Shown: positions 35,490 to 48,283, numbered from the stretch's first letter. The stretch: 64,000 bases of DNA from Buxus sempervirens (GCA_947561395.2 OX387187.1:32655829-32719828), one strand, 5' to 3'. Notes: generated by a model not told the origin, from the letters alone. Translations and numbers: made by a program.

Positions 35490-37864
35490 TGTAGACACCC
35501 CAAATTGCACTAGGAAAATGATGAATTCATTTTATCTTTTGTAACCAACACAAAAATTTGGATATAAATATGTTCACTTGTATCCGACCTGAGTCATCGG
35601 ATACAAATGCAATTACTTGTATCCGACCTGAGTTGTCGGATACAAGTATTTTTGCTCAAAACTAAGGAATTCCGAGAGTTTTCACTTTTTTACTGTTTTA
35701 CACATCTCTATGAGTGGGACTTCCCGGAAATAGCCTTAGGGTTTAAGTTGGTGGATTCTAGACATCATTTTGTATCTAGCATTGGGGCACCTCTTACCCT
35801 AGCCTTTGCCTATAAATAAGAGGCCTCTCCTCAAGCAAATGGGCAAGAGTTGGAGATTGAAGAACTCCAAGTGAAGAAGGGAATCTCTGCCCCATTGCTT
35901 CCAGAACCCAGGTAAGCCCTAACCCCCTTTTAATTTTCTGTTTTTAAATTCTAGGGTTAGTTCTCTTCTTCTACCTTTCTATAGAATAATGGCCTACTGT
36001 TTATGCTTGAAACCCATCTCCCTACTCAAAGTACCTCGAAACTCTCTCTCGCCGTAAAACGTGAAGAGAGATCTAGGGGAAACGAGAATGGGAGTTGACC
36101 CTTAGTCATAGAACCCTCTTGAATGGCCTATGATTGTGTGAAACCCAATTCCCTACTCAAAGTACCCCAAGATTATTTCTAGCCGAAAAAGGCGAAGAGA
36201 GAACTAAGGGAAACGAGAATGGGAATGGAACCCTAGACATAGAACCCCATTTGATTAATGTACTTTTAATGCTATATGTTGTGATGTATTGATTTAAAGA
36301 GATGATTTTTACATATGCACACATCGCACTCGTTTTGTCGAAATCGGCTTGTATTTTGGATCTGTCGTATTCATTGTGATAGATCTGAAATAAATGGCCC
36401 CAAGCATTTCTGGGACATTTCTTAATAATTTTCAAAATGATACAAGCAAGTTTATCTTTGAGTATTGAAGACCTCATGGTCTAATTTTTCTGTTTTGGAC
36501 ATTTTTGCTCCGTTTTAGGGGTTTTGGTATATTCTCTCCAATCGAAGAGAATGGTGAGCCAAATTCGTGCCCTATTTCCTCCTGGAGGTTTTTCAATACT
36601 TTTTCAAATGATTTTGGTTTGTATTGCACGGATTACACACACTTGATCACTGTTTTGTGTTGATTTTACTTAAAAATGTCAAAACTGAACAGCATCCATA
36701 CCCTAACTTCGGACACCCATAACTTCATCATCCGGATGAATTTTGGAGTGAATCTAAAGACATGTGAAAGGTGAGATTGTCTAGTTCTTGTCCATAAGAT
36801 TTCATCAATTTTTATGAAATGGATTTTTGACACCATTCAATCAAAGTCGACAGGTCAGTTCAGGACAGATTGCTGAACCTGTCACTTTGAATGAGCACCA
36901 TCTGCTCGATTTAAGTCCGATTTGAGTGATTTTGGTTTCTGTGTTTTCCTTTGTGAGTCTACTTTCAAATCCAGTTGATTTCAAATTTTTTTTGCTTTTA
37001 TTTGTGTCGTGGGTAACTAATTTACTCAAAACTGCTCAACAGCACAATTCTGGGCTAATTTGTGATCTTCGTGGCCTGTTCGGGAGGTCACCTAAGGCAC
37101 ATCTGGAGGACGTTTTGTATGGGGCTAGTTTTATTTGAAATATGATACTACATACTTCATTCATGCAAATTTTCAAGGATTTATATGGAGCCAATCTCCC
37201 CAAATGGATTTCCAAAGTTGCCTACTTGTTACTTTTATTGATTTACAACAGCAGATTTCAAATAAGCATAACTCTTAGGGTTTTAACCGGATTTACTTGA
37301 AAATTTTTCTGAGTCTTTTATTTATCATAATCTTTCAAATGGATTTGGTTTGATTCAATTTGAATTTGATTTAAATGATTTATGGTCAAATGGCTCCATC
37401 TTTTACCGAGTTTTTCCGAATTTGCCTCAACTTGCTTATATTTGATTTGAAATTATTGGTGATGTCCTAGAAGTGATAATTCTATAAAAGAGGATCTGGA
37501 ATTCATTGGACTTCTCATGTGGAGGGATCATACATGTTTTTTAATCCTTTTCAAGCCTTTTTTATTATTTTAATTAGCAAGCTTTCTTTATTTTGAACAT
37601 GAACAATACTTGGCAACCACCTTGTGTGGATGAATGGGGGTGCCTAACACCTTCCCCCGTTCATAATCTAATCCCCTTACCCATCTCTGGATTTTTTATT
37701 TTAAGGTGGAATTAATTTTACTCTAGATTTGCCTTTTTGCTTATTTTGATGATTTTGGTGTCCATTCACACCTAAAAAGAATGGTGACGACTCTCCCATT
37801 TTTTCGAATCTCGTGTGATAACCGGAAAGTCACTGGATTGATTTTTCCCATGTCTCACAAGGCA
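35490..37864 (+). repeat. Tat-type LTR D, apparently isolated
   Basis: It starts TGTAGACACCCCAAATTGCAC like LTR C. Two U3 hairpins lie at 35578-35606 (arms TTGTATCCGA/TCGGATACAA) and 35616-35646 (arms CTTGTATCCGAC/GTCGGATACAAG). The TATA box is at 35811. One clear and one degenerate copy of the AGCCGTAAAACGTG block follow at about 36051 and 36181. The right end is uncertain; similarity with LTR C ends near 37864. No adjacent gag or pol is present, so it is either a solo LTR or a 5' end only. A clean target duplication was not found (GGGCG occurs at 35485 and again at 37900). Confidence 0.75.
35811..35818 (+). promoter_or_regulatory. LTR D TATA box
   Basis: TATAAATA, followed by AGAGGCCTCTCCTCAAGCAAA, aligns with LTRs C and E. 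Confidence 0.7.
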
Positions 37865-38010
37865 AAACGGAAAAAAATTTATTTTTTATTGATGAAACCG
37901 GGCGGCGTGCCGACGAAATTCCCTTAAAATCAGAAAAAACCAATTTTTACCCCAAAACGGAGCGGCGTGCCGGTGGGCACGCCAACCGGCACCGAAACTT
38001 CAAACCTTGT
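37865..38010 (+). repeat. GC-rich repeat, right part
   Basis: It holds two more GGCGTGCCG words and ends GGCACCGAAACTTCAAACC. It continues the repeat whose left part is at 35340-35489. Confidence 0.45.
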
Positions 38011-38546
38011 TGCTAGTAGATACTTCATTGTAGTATCTACCCCAGGATTTGTACCGTAAGTCGTAGCTAGCAATTAGCAATTCCTCACCACCCCACCAAA
38101 AGAGGTAAAGGAAAAAGAACTGAACTGAAACTTACTTTAGACCAGTTTCCAATTTCGAATCAGAGCTATCTACCGAAATCCCGAGTATTAATTGTTGCTA
38201 AATACAGAACACTAACTGCTGGAGCGTCAAAGACTGAGAAACATAAGGGAAAACAAATTAAGAGGTTTAACAGTATAAGAGATTGTATTCGTGTGGTCGA
38301 CAATCAACAAAACAACAAAGGACTAGCTTGCCATTAGTATTGCTGTGATGCATTCTCAAGATGCACTGACATCTAACATGTTAACTGAAATTAACAACAG
38401 AGGAAAAAGAAGAACAGGGGGGGGGGGTGTGGGAGGAACAACACCTCAGGATTCGACAAGGACACCATATTTTACACCGAAACCCAAAGCATTCACATTG
38501 TTCTAACCCATAGGACAGAGCTATGGGGCTGAAGAGAGCAAGCTTG
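38011..38546. other. Unassigned stretch before the minus-strand ORF
   Basis: It would be the 3' flank of the ORF at 38547-39029. A G10 run is at about 38417. Nothing else is recognised. Confidence 0.3.
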
Positions 38547-39029
38547 TTAATGAGGCTTCTGCTTGTCTCTGTCACCAACCATGGAGCCAGTAGTAGCGGC
38601 AGCGGTATACTGTAGATCAATTAAGGAGAATGACCGCCATGGAGAGAAACTCCGCGTGAGTAGTGATGATTGTAAAGGTGAATTGTTAACCAATGGCTTA
38701 ACTTGGGGGTGCAAAGGCGGCCACTGTGGAGGAGGTGAATTTGAATTGTCACTGCTATTATTGCTGTCTGAGCTGCTCATGGCAACTGCAAGAGCCAATG
38801 TGCTTCCGCTGGAGTTGGCCGGTCTTTTTGAAATCCCACTACCATTACTTCTCGGCAGGTAAGAATGGTGCTTATCATAGATGATACTGCAGGCAAGTTG
38901 GTTCTTGCGTTTCCTGGTGTAGGCATTCTCCGGCTTGGCAAATTCTTTAACGGTGCTTATCATAGATGATACTACCTTTATGAATGCCTTTCCTTTCAAC
39001 CTCTGAAAGCCAGTCTTCCACTTGGCCAA
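38547..39029 (-). CDS. Unrecognised Ser/Asn/Pro-rich ORF, 160 codons
   Basis: I do not recognise this product. The first 60 residues are basic (MAKWKTGFQRLKGKAFIKVV, then AYTRKRKNQLACS). The rest is low-complexity with a Ser/Asn run and PPPQWPPLHPQ. No signal peptide or membrane segment is seen. A 22-base direct repeat (GGTGCTTATCATAGATGATA plus CT) occurs at about 38867 and 38953, both inside the frame. It may be a terminal exon of a real gene, a fragment, or chance. Codon-level support is weak. Confidence 0.35.
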   Translation of the reverse strand: MAKWKTGFQRLKGKAFIKVVSSMISTVKEFAKPENAYTRKRKNQLACSIIYDKHHSYLPRSNGSGISKRPANSSGSTLALAVAMSSSDSNNSSDNSNSPPPQWPPLHPQVKPLVNNSPLQSSLLTRSFSPWRSFSLIDLQYTAAATTGSMVGDRDKQKPH

Positions 39030-40002
39030 GATAGACGAGAAGAAGTTCTATATCTTCCGCGGTCTGCTAACTCGTCCTTCCTTCTTTGAATAGCCGGAGT
39101 TCGGATCGATCTTTTAATTTTTCTTTCATTCCTATCCCGGACTCCTTCAGACCATCTCCTCCATTAGCCCCCTATCGTCTAAGCTTTTGACTAAATCACA
39201 GACCAGGAAGAGTCAAGTCTTACTTATTTGATTTCTAATTCTTGAGCTATAGAGTAGGTTCGGTAGTCTCTGCACAAATCCTTCTCCTTCCACTTGTGGC
39301 CTTCTTCGAACTCCAGGCTTGTAGGAAGAAATGGGGAGAAGAAAGGGGAAAGGGGAAGAAGAAAGGGGAAAGGTATTGACGGTTTTTGTTTTTTTTGGTT
39401 GAATTCAAAAGGGTACTGACAGTTTATTTGTGCGCTAGGTGATGGCTGGTTTGAATTCAAATTTTGAAATAGACGGGAAACTTAACGTTTGAGTCCGTTA
39501 ACGGTGATTCGCACGTTTAAGCCTTTACAAATTTTTGGGACAGGTGGCAGGATCTTGTTTTATCTGTACATAACGCTGCAAATTGCAGCTGTACAATCTA
39601 CAATCCGCTAAAAAATGTTGTTTTCCTGTTAAAATTGTTATAGCAAAGAAAATCAAAAGAAGAATTTTACAAACAAGTTTACATGGTTCTGTTAAGAAAA
39701 CAAGAGATTTAGGACCCAAAGATCACAAGAAATTGCAAAACGGCAGGGAAAAAATTCCTAAAATAGAACAATAACAAAACAAAAAAACAAAGAATAAGAT
39801 GGAGAAATGTATTTACATGGTTCAGCCTTGAATGCCTATGTGGTATACGAGATGAAGTTATTCTGCTAAAGAACAAGACAAATACAATAGGATCTTTTGA
39901 GCACCATCACTGCTCTTCCAGAAAATCTAAATATTTCTCAAAACGCTATACACTAAAAATGACCCAACTTCCCCTTATATAGTACGCCTACATTACAAGT
40001 TC
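39030..40002. other. Unassigned stretch
   Basis: It contains a GAAAGGGGAAAGGG-type purine run near 39335-39373. No supported gene. Confidence 0.35.
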
Positions 40003-40010
40003 GGCGTGTG

Positions 40011-40120
40011 CAGTGGCGGAACCACGTATTGGTTAGGGGGGCCAATTGCCCCCCCTAACTTTTTTTTTTTAATAAAAAAATGCATGTATTTTATATATTT
40101 TTAATTAAAATTTATGTTTT

Positions 40121-40164
<44 letters not shown>

Positions 40165-40393
40165 AAAATTTTGCCCCCCCAACCCATTGAAATTTTTATA
40201 TTTCATAAGAATCCCTCCTAAAATTTCTGGTTTGCCCCTCCAACTCATTGAAATTTTTATATTTCATGAGAACCCCCTCTAAAATTTCTGGTTTGCCCAC
40301 CCCCAACTCATTAAAATTTCTATATTTCATGAGAAGTGTTTATTGAAAATTTTTTTTTGCCCTCCCAGATTTGGAGTCCTAGTTCCGCCACTG
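40011..40393. mobile_element. hAT-type MITE, 383 bp, with 8-bp target duplication
   Basis: Terminal inverted repeats are CAGTGGCGGAAC...GTTCCGCCACTG. The 8-bp duplication GGCGTGTG stands at 40003-40010 and 40394-40401, the length expected for hAT. Inside are three imperfect copies of a roughly 70-base unit (ATTTTTATATTTCATGAGAA) and a long C-run. There is no coding capacity. Confidence 0.9.
40125..40163. repeat. Poly-C run of about 39 bases
   Basis: An unbroken C-run lies inside the hAT-type MITE; the opposite strand could form G-quadruplexes. Its length may be unreliable in assembly. Confidence 0.9.
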
Positions 40394-40401
40394 GGCGTGT
40401 G

Positions 40402-40923
40402 CCTACATCCACGAGAGAAATAGAAGTTTTCACTATTCAGAGAAAATCTATTTAGACCCTTATTACTACCTTGACCGTGGTATCTTAGAAAATTTTACTA
40501 CCTTATGACCTTACCATGCCGTGGGGAGGGCCTCCTACATTGGTTTGCACTTTCTGCAAACGAGTTTTAACTATCTTGGAAGGGTCTCCCATATTAGGGT
40601 TAATTATGAGCTACATTACAACAAATACACCAAATCCATTGTGGATAAAACCCCTTGAAAATAAAAGCTTCTTGGCCTAAATAAACAAGAACAGTTGCTT
40701 AAAAAGAACAAGAAAGATAAAAGAAGAATAACAATAGAGAAACAGAGGAGAAAAGGGCTTCGAGAGAAATGATGACGAAGGCATGCGGGCTTCACTAGTG
40801 ACTCATGGAACCAAAGGTGAAAAAAAGTGGAGTTTTCAAAAGAAGTACCCACATTACGAAATCCATGTCTCACCAGGTTTTCTTCTTGATGCATCTAATT
40901 CCCGAAGTCGCGAAAACTAAACT
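40402..40923. other. Unassigned stretch
   Basis: I see no gene. A minus-strand open frame at 40616-40894 has no recognisable domain and is not supported. Confidence 0.35.
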
Positions 40924-41284
40924 GGGAAAATTGGATTTTAGTGTTACTTTTCAAAAATAATTCAGATTCAGTCATACAATTCTTGAAAATTGAAAATGAT
41001 TGATACTTTTTTAAAATAATTTACGGTCAGTGTCATTTTAATGTTTATAAAGGCTTTCTTCCTAATATACCCTCAAAAAGACTTGCGAACCTCTCTTTGT
41101 ACGTATATGAGTGAAAAGGTTTTCAAGGTCATTTGAGGGCATTGTCAAAAAAAAGCTTTTATGAACAGTAAAATGACATTGATTCCTAATTATTTTAAAC
41201 AATTATCACTAATTCTTAATTTTTAAGAATTAGACAACTAAATATAAATTATTTTGAAAAAATATCACTAATGACCAATTTCCC
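40924..41284. mobile_element. MITE with long inverted repeats (Mutator-like)
   Basis: The left end GGGAAAATTGGATTTTAGTG and the reverse complement of the right end (GGGGAAATTGGTCATTAGTG) align, and the match continues for about 50 bases (TTTTCAAAAATAATT). Long ends of this kind suggest a Mutator-type MITE. No clean 9-bp duplication was found. Confidence 0.6.
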
Positions 41285-42056
41285 CAAGGCTAGGTAAAGA
41301 TGCCCACATCTACAGAAGATGGGATTTTCTTTATTAGATCAATGGAAAATAGGATTATAAAGTACAAAACCTTCTCTTAGTTGAAAAATGCAATCTCTTA
41401 TTCTCACAACAACAAAAAAACTAATTTGAGTGCATAACAACAAATAAACAAATTACAAAATTACAATATTCCGAAAAAAAATTTCCCGGCTCCACCCCAA
41501 CCCCAAGGACATATACAACATTTTCCAAACAGAAAGCACATACACAACATTGTCCAATATTAAAGGAATCTACCAGAACATCTGTAAGTAACTTTAAAAA
41601 AAATTTTGTTCAAAAAATTTTGTTCAAAGAAGTTTTAAAAACTGAAAAAATTGTTCAAAAGCTTTTGGGGCAGCTTACACTAACAAAATATTGCAAATAA
41701 TTAATTCTTCCAAAATATATAATAATCGTCCAATAAATGAAATGAAATTATGGATTTTATTTGTCGTACTCAAAGATCTTTATCACATGAAGTTAGGTAT
41801 CGAGAAAATATATTCCATCTAACAAAGCACTTGAACCATCTAAATTCCACTTTAGTGGATATTCCTTCATTTTCACACCTCTTTACATGCGAAGTACCAA
41901 ATGATGTTCACTATGTAGCATAAAACACTTCTGATCCAATGTTCTTCTTTCAAGGGCTAAAACTGTATTACCCAAAACCCATCTTCACAGAGCTCAACCA
42001 AAGAACCTCCACATGACCCCTATTCACATATTAAGTTTTAGGATAAAATAGATTGG
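41285..42056. other. AT-rich stretch, nothing recognised
   Basis: No coding sequence or clear repeat. Confidence 0.35.
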
Positions 42057-42061
42057 TTATG

Positions 42062-44730
42062 TGTCACGCCCTAAATCCTCACCTCACGACTTACTATGCA
42101 TGAGTAGGACCGAGCGTAACCTTGCTCGTAAGCGAATCCGAAAATGCATTTATTTCTCAATAAATATTTGAGAATTTCATTTAATACTTCTTCAATCAGA
42201 GTTAAGGCAGAATTTAAACCAATATGACAATTAAAAATCCAAATTGAACCAGCCCGAACCATGGTTTATCCACATACATCCAATTACAATTCTTGAACCC
42301 CAATGGTTCATAAAATACATTAATTCAAAGATTCTTGCCGAAGAAATAACATCTCAAACAACATGTTCGTCATTCTAATCACCATCCCGTCACCATATTT
42401 CATTATCTCAAGATTGTAGGTTTCCTGTGAAAATATAAGGGGTGAGTCTCAACGAAACCCAGTAAGTGAGGCTAATACACCCCGTATGAGAATATGCATA
42501 ATATTCCTCATTTAAATAATATATGTACACCAAATTGATATTTAATAGTATTATCATTAAATATGCAAGGTTTTCCGAAGTTGGGTTCATAACATATTTA
42601 CATATATATTTAATATTAACAATGTTAAACATAAGGGCTCATGAATTCTAACATGAGAACAATAAATTAAACATGATAAAAAGAAACAATAAATAAATCT
42701 TAATCTAAGTGTTAGAAATACTTACCTGTGATTTTTATGGACATATACCTTGCAGAAATATAAATAACAAATAAAAGTAACCGAATGTAAAGAAATATTA
42801 ACCACCAAGTATCATCCTCACATCCCAGTAGACATCTAGGTCACGCTGGGTACTGAATTAGCACTATGTCTGCTAACAGTACAATCATCTCAATATCCTC
42901 TTCCAGTGGGCGTCCCTCACTGGGTACTGAACTAGTATAGACTAGCAGTAAACACACTCCCAATAGAACGTCCCTGATAGACTACTTAACTAGTGTGTGG
43001 CCTCACAACTAGAAGTACCATCGTATATGTGTCTACCAGTCTTCATATTGGGTACTAGACTAGTGAACCCTTGCCACTAGCAGTACAATCGCATCACAAT
43101 CATCCCAGTGGTTAATCACACACCGGGTACTGAACTAGCGTGGCTAGCAGTACAATTTAATCATCATCCCAGACATCTCAAAATGCTGGGTACTGAACTA
43201 GCAACTCGTGCCAGCAGTACAAACATTATATCTCCCAACAACACTTGGTGCTGGGTACTAGACTAGTATCAAGATACTAGTAGTACTCATATCCATATAA
43301 TCATGTTTCACTTGAACTACTGACCCAACATGCCATGCTTTGATTTAATTTCAACAATTATTAAACATTCCACCAATTCATTAAATTTCAAATATATAAG
43401 CAACAATAGGGTGTATGCACACATTGTTATGCTATGGTCCATGAAACAACCCTATCTCCTTCTCTCTCTTCCACCTTAACTAAAAGACAAAATAGCCAAC
43501 CCATCTCTTTATCTCTCTTCCACCTCACCTAAAACAAAATAGCCAACCCATTTACTCCTTTCACTCTCTTTCTCATTTTCCCTCTCTACGTTCTCTCTCT
43601 TCTATATCACCTAAACAATAACTAAAAATAGCCAACCCAATTCTCTCTTTATGTATTTAAATTCCTTTTTATATGAAAGCAAGTCAAAGAATTCATTGCC
43701 TAGCCTTTATAGGGGTTGTAGACTTATAAAGTATGCTAAGCCTATTCACCACTCTCTCTTTTATTCTCTTATAGCACCCGTACCAAAATTCATCTTATTT
43801 ATTATATTTGTACCACCAATGATGATGCCATCCTACTTTTCTTTTGTTTACAGTACCTTACCACTGTACATTTCTTTAACATACCTAAACCTTCAACCCT
43901 CATGCCTGGAGATTTCACAACGTACCCACACACAAATTTGAAATCAATATAAAAATTGTGCAAAAGTGATCAAGTCCAATCAACCAATACAAATCTGCAT
44001 ATAACCAACAAAGTGAAAAGAGGCATACGTCAACCCCATTCAAACCAATAAAACAATTTGCATACAACCACTACCAATTTTTAAATAATAAATCTGCATA
44101 TCCCTAAAATTCTAATATCTAAAAAATTTAGAAATCATCAATACATACATATTCACATAACAACAAAACATTTACCCACGGTGTTTTCAAATGAAAAAAA
44201 ATAATGAATATGAACACTAGTTTCACCAAAAATTATCATGATTTTCATTCCATAAAAATTGTGTGGTTCTCCGTCATCATACACATGGAAAACAAAACAA
44301 ACCAGATTTAAAGGAAATATGCACATAATCATATAAGTTGGATTAATCCCACTTACTTGTATGAAACCTTTGGATTACATGCATCCTCTCTTTTTGTCAT
44401 TTCCATCATTCTCTTAATCCCAAGAACAAAATAAAACATGGAGGTAAGCATATGAGGAAGAGATGTGAGAGGAAGAGAGAGTGAGTGAAATGGAGAGGAG
44501 AAGAGGGCTAAACGTGAGAGAGAGTGGATGTGGCGGCTAAGAGAAAAGAAAAGTGAAAAAGAGGATGTGATGTGTTGTGAAAGGTTAGGGTTTTAAATGG
44601 TTTGATTGGGTGTGTGTGCAGGTAGGGAGTTGGGTGTTTAGCACCAACCAAAAGTCCAAAATAAAAAGACTTTGACCGGTCAACCGCTTGACTTGGTCAA
44701 AATTCAAAAAAGAAATTTCAGGTCCTTACA
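42062..44730 (-). repeat. Solo chromovirus LTR, 2.67 kb, with TTATG target duplication
   Basis: It starts TGTCACGCCCTAAATCC like the LTRs of the 24899 element and ends GGTCCTTACA. TTATG stands at 42057-42061 and 44731-44735, a perfect 5-bp duplication with no internal region, so it is a solo LTR left by recombination. It is a related but distinct family: similarity is clear at the ends and in the hairpin array (42824-43286), weak elsewhere. The right end abuts the LRK10L duplication. Confidence 0.9.
42824..43286 (-). repeat. Double-hairpin array in the solo chromovirus LTR
   Basis: About seven units have the same plan as 25582-25966. Here the outer arms of the second hairpin are GTACTG/CAGTAC (for example 43127-43153, inner CTAGC/GCTAG) or GTACTA/TAGTAC (43255-43286, inner CTAGTATC/GATACTAG, perfect), instead of GTACTC/GAGTAC. 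Confidence 0.85.
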
Positions 44731-47527
44731 TTATGATATATAAATACCAACAAAATATCATACGTTTAATGTTTAAAACTATAAAAATGTTAAAATAATC
44801 AACAATTTCTATTACATATTGAGGAAAAAAAAACTACAAGCAGAGCTTGATCAGATTTATTGTGTATCCGTATACAACTAACATGGTACATCATAATCAT
44901 GATAAATATTTCTATGATCTTGTAGGAATTGAAATAGAGGCAGAAATTTGGTTACAAAAGGGATTAGGAGGCATCACCAAACTCCCGCTGTTTCCTTCCA
45001 GCATCTCTACTACCTTACTCATTGAGGGTCGATTTATCGGATCTATCTGTATACACCATAGACCAACTAAGATCATCTTTCTTGCTACCTCTTCCTCGAT
45101 GATCTCTGCAAATCCTTCTAATCTCTCATGTCCTTGTTCTTCAAGTTTCTTATAAATCCAATGTGGAAAAGATATTTCACTAATATTCTCTATCCTTACA
45201 TCAATGTTCTTTCTTCCCCCAACCATTTCTAGCAGCATCATTCCATAGCTATAAACATCTGACTTATAAGAAACTCTCCAAAGTTTCTGCAGAATACTTC
45301 AGGAGCAATATAGCCTGAAGTCCCTCTTGCACCTGCCACATAGACTATACATTCTCTTGTTGGATATACTTTAGCCATCCCAAATTCTGAGATTTTTGGA
45401 CAAAAATTTTCATCCAAGAGAATGTTGTGAGGTTTTATATCAAAGTGAAGTATGCGGGTATTACAACCACGGTGCAAGTATTCAAGTCCTCTAGCAATGC
45501 CAACTACAATTTGGTGAAGTTTCTCCCATCCCAAAGGATATGCTACACCTGCGTTTGTGTCATAGATGAACTTTTCAAGTGATCCATTTGGCATGAATTC
45601 ATAGATAAGAGCACGTTTGATCCCTCGAAGCAGAACCCAAAAGGACTAACAATGTTGAGATGATTTATCCTAGTAATGGTGGCAGCCTCATTGATGAATT
45701 CTTCTCCAGTACCTTTGGACTCATTCAAGACCTTAACAGCAACTGGGCATCCATCAAAAAGCTTCCCCTTGAAAACACTTCCAAAACCTCCTTGGCCTAA
45801 TTTTTTCTTAAATTTGTTGGTCATTTTGTTCAAATCAAAATACTTGTATCTTCTTGGAGCCTGAGATTCATACCTCTCAAAAAATAATTCCACGTTTTGA
45901 TCACTCTCCTTCTTACAGTTGAAACACAGTCTATGCCGGTAAATACCAATAAGAATTAATACTCCAATCACAACTGCAACTATTACAGATCTATTACAGA
46001 TGATACTATACCTGCAAGCATGTGGAATTATTGAACCAGAAAATCATAATTTAGAAGAATTATAAGATTATGATTCTTCTACAATAAATCCGTGGAATTG
46101 TTTCAGAAACAAACCTATCAGGGCCTTCGAACCATTGGAGCCTACAGCGAAAAAAAAAAACAAAAGCATGTTAATCATCTATTTTTTTTTCTTTAAAAAG
46201 AAGTGAAGAAGATTAAATTAGCAACCAAATTCACTACAAAAGATAAAAGCAAAGTAATCTTAAAAAGGATAAAAAGTTCAAATTTTATAGGAAGTTAATG
46301 AAAAAAATTAGCACAGAAGTACCATAACATGGAGTAGATTTTGTAGAAGCTTGATCATGGGAGTGATAGATTGGAAACAGACTTGGCTTGTTGGCATTTT
46401 TGTGCAAAGTATCTGCAATCAATCAGAATATGTATATCTGTGCAAGAAACCCAAGGCTTTTACCATTGCAAAAAGTGACAGTGACTTTAACCTAATGTAG
46501 GCCCTGCTAGATTAGGAAACTTGAAGAGGTGGACTGGCCCATGAATCTAATTAACCCTTTGCATTTTGCTACAAACTTTTGCTCTCTGACTTGGACACAT
46601 TTTCACATTGAGAACCTAAAGTTTGTATCATCATGCCAAGTGATGTTCTCTAAATATACAAATACAAACAAATCTAAATTTCTTTGGTTGCATGTTTTTT
46701 GGGACTTAACTGGTTAACAGGTCAAGAAAATTCTCTTGTTATCCAAAAGGCTATTTGTCACATAAATCTTGCTTTCATTATAATTCGTAACACTACATCA
46801 TAAAAGAAGAAAAACAACATGGAAAGTGGAAAATAAATATCAGAAAGGGAAAAAGTAACTTATTACAAAATAATGATGCCATGCAACTAAAAAGAAAAGT
46901 TCCTATCCTCAAATTAACTTCTTGTTTGATAAGAGAACAAGAAAGAAAAAGATCTTGCCTTGTCTTGACAAGATCTTTAGCTCTATAGGGTGGATCCCAA
47001 AAACCATAGCTCTAATCCAGTTATAATTTGACCTGCACATAACTAGATCATGTAGCATAAGTAGAAACTACCGAAGCGGGTAGTGAAGATCCTAGTGACT
47101 TACTCTTCAACATTTTTTTTCAAAATTTAAATCTGAATCTTTCAAATTCACAATAAAAATTTCTTGATTGATCCAAGAAACAATACAGGAGCAGAAAACA
47201 AAGAGAAAATGCAGAGAACCATTTTGTCTGCTCTTTATCAAAGTCCTAAGCTCATAATTAAGATGAAAATATTGTAAGAAGATTGAAAATATTGGTTATT
47301 ATAAAATCCACAATGGCCACTGCTTTCCTCACATGCACTGCAGTCACTTTTACTCCATTCCAAAATAAATCCTTTCTTCAAAAATCTTGGTAATTTGAAT
47401 TTATTATGATTTTGTAACTTTCATCTTCATCCACATCCATTGGCACCTTTACTAATGATTGGCATGTCTCCGAGAAGGCCCAAAGCTTCCTCATGGACAA
47501 ACACAGTAAAAGAGTTGTGACTAGAAT

Positions 47528-47926
47528 TAGAGCCGGCAAAATGTGACCCAACCCGACGGGTCAACCCGATTATAAACGGGTTGGGTTGACACGTTTATTA
47601 ATTGGGTTGGGTACGAGTTGGGGTTTCCACAACCCGCCAGTAATCAACTCAACCCGATTATGACCCACCAACCCGACGGGTAACCCGATTAAAGGAAAAA
47701 GGTGGCAAAGTGTCCCGTTCCTACCCGATTAACCCCCCAACCCGACTCGAACCCGGTAAAACCAGATCCAATTAACCCCCCAACCCTATTTTAATCATAT
47801 TTTTTTAAAAATAAAAAATAAAAAAAATAATAAACGGGTTGGCGGGAACCCGTTTATTGGCGGGTTGGGGGTTTTCCAACTCGCCTTAATTTAGTCCAAC
47901 CCGAACCCGACCCGTTGCCAGCTCTA
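47528..47926. mobile_element. hAT-type MITE in LRK10L copy 1 (first)
   Basis: Ends are TAGAGCCGGCAA...TTGCCAGCTCTA, 399 bp. Target duplication ACTAGAAT (47520-47527) / ACTGGAAT (47927-47934) has one mismatch; copy 2 has the empty site (GTGACTGGAATTGC near 53052). The interior is full of CCCGAC/GGGTTGG words. Confidence 0.9.
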
Positions 47927-48283
47927 ACTGGAATTGCTAGCACATGGAACTTTATAGTAATTATTCTCAGTTGGAACTTTGGAGCAAAAATTGTAGAAGA
48001 ATAAGATAGAAGCATGGGAAGAGCTAAAATTAAAGGGAGTTCCATCAAGGGTGAATTGTATCGAGTGGGGCAGGTGCTTTTCAAGGCCCAAGAATCAGTC
48101 ACCAAAAGTGAATTGTTTGAGTAAAAGATATCTGTTATGATATATAATCATCATCAGAAATCTTAAGAACAGGCTCCTTGTCCTTACAAGTGATTCTAAA
48201 GTCTAGAGGTCCACCATAGGATTCTTGTTCATGAGGGATCTAGAAAGGATAGCTTATGTTTGGGCCATTACCATAGTCTCAGG

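Noticed and set aside
35490-37904. GGGCG pair as a target duplication of LTR D
   Set aside because: The right copy lies 35 bases beyond where similarity to LTR C ends and the preceding bases are not CA, so the pair may be chance in a GGGCG-rich repeat.
40616-40894. Minus-strand frame with a hydrophobic stretch
   Set aside because: No domain, no splice context and AT-rich surroundings; probably chance.
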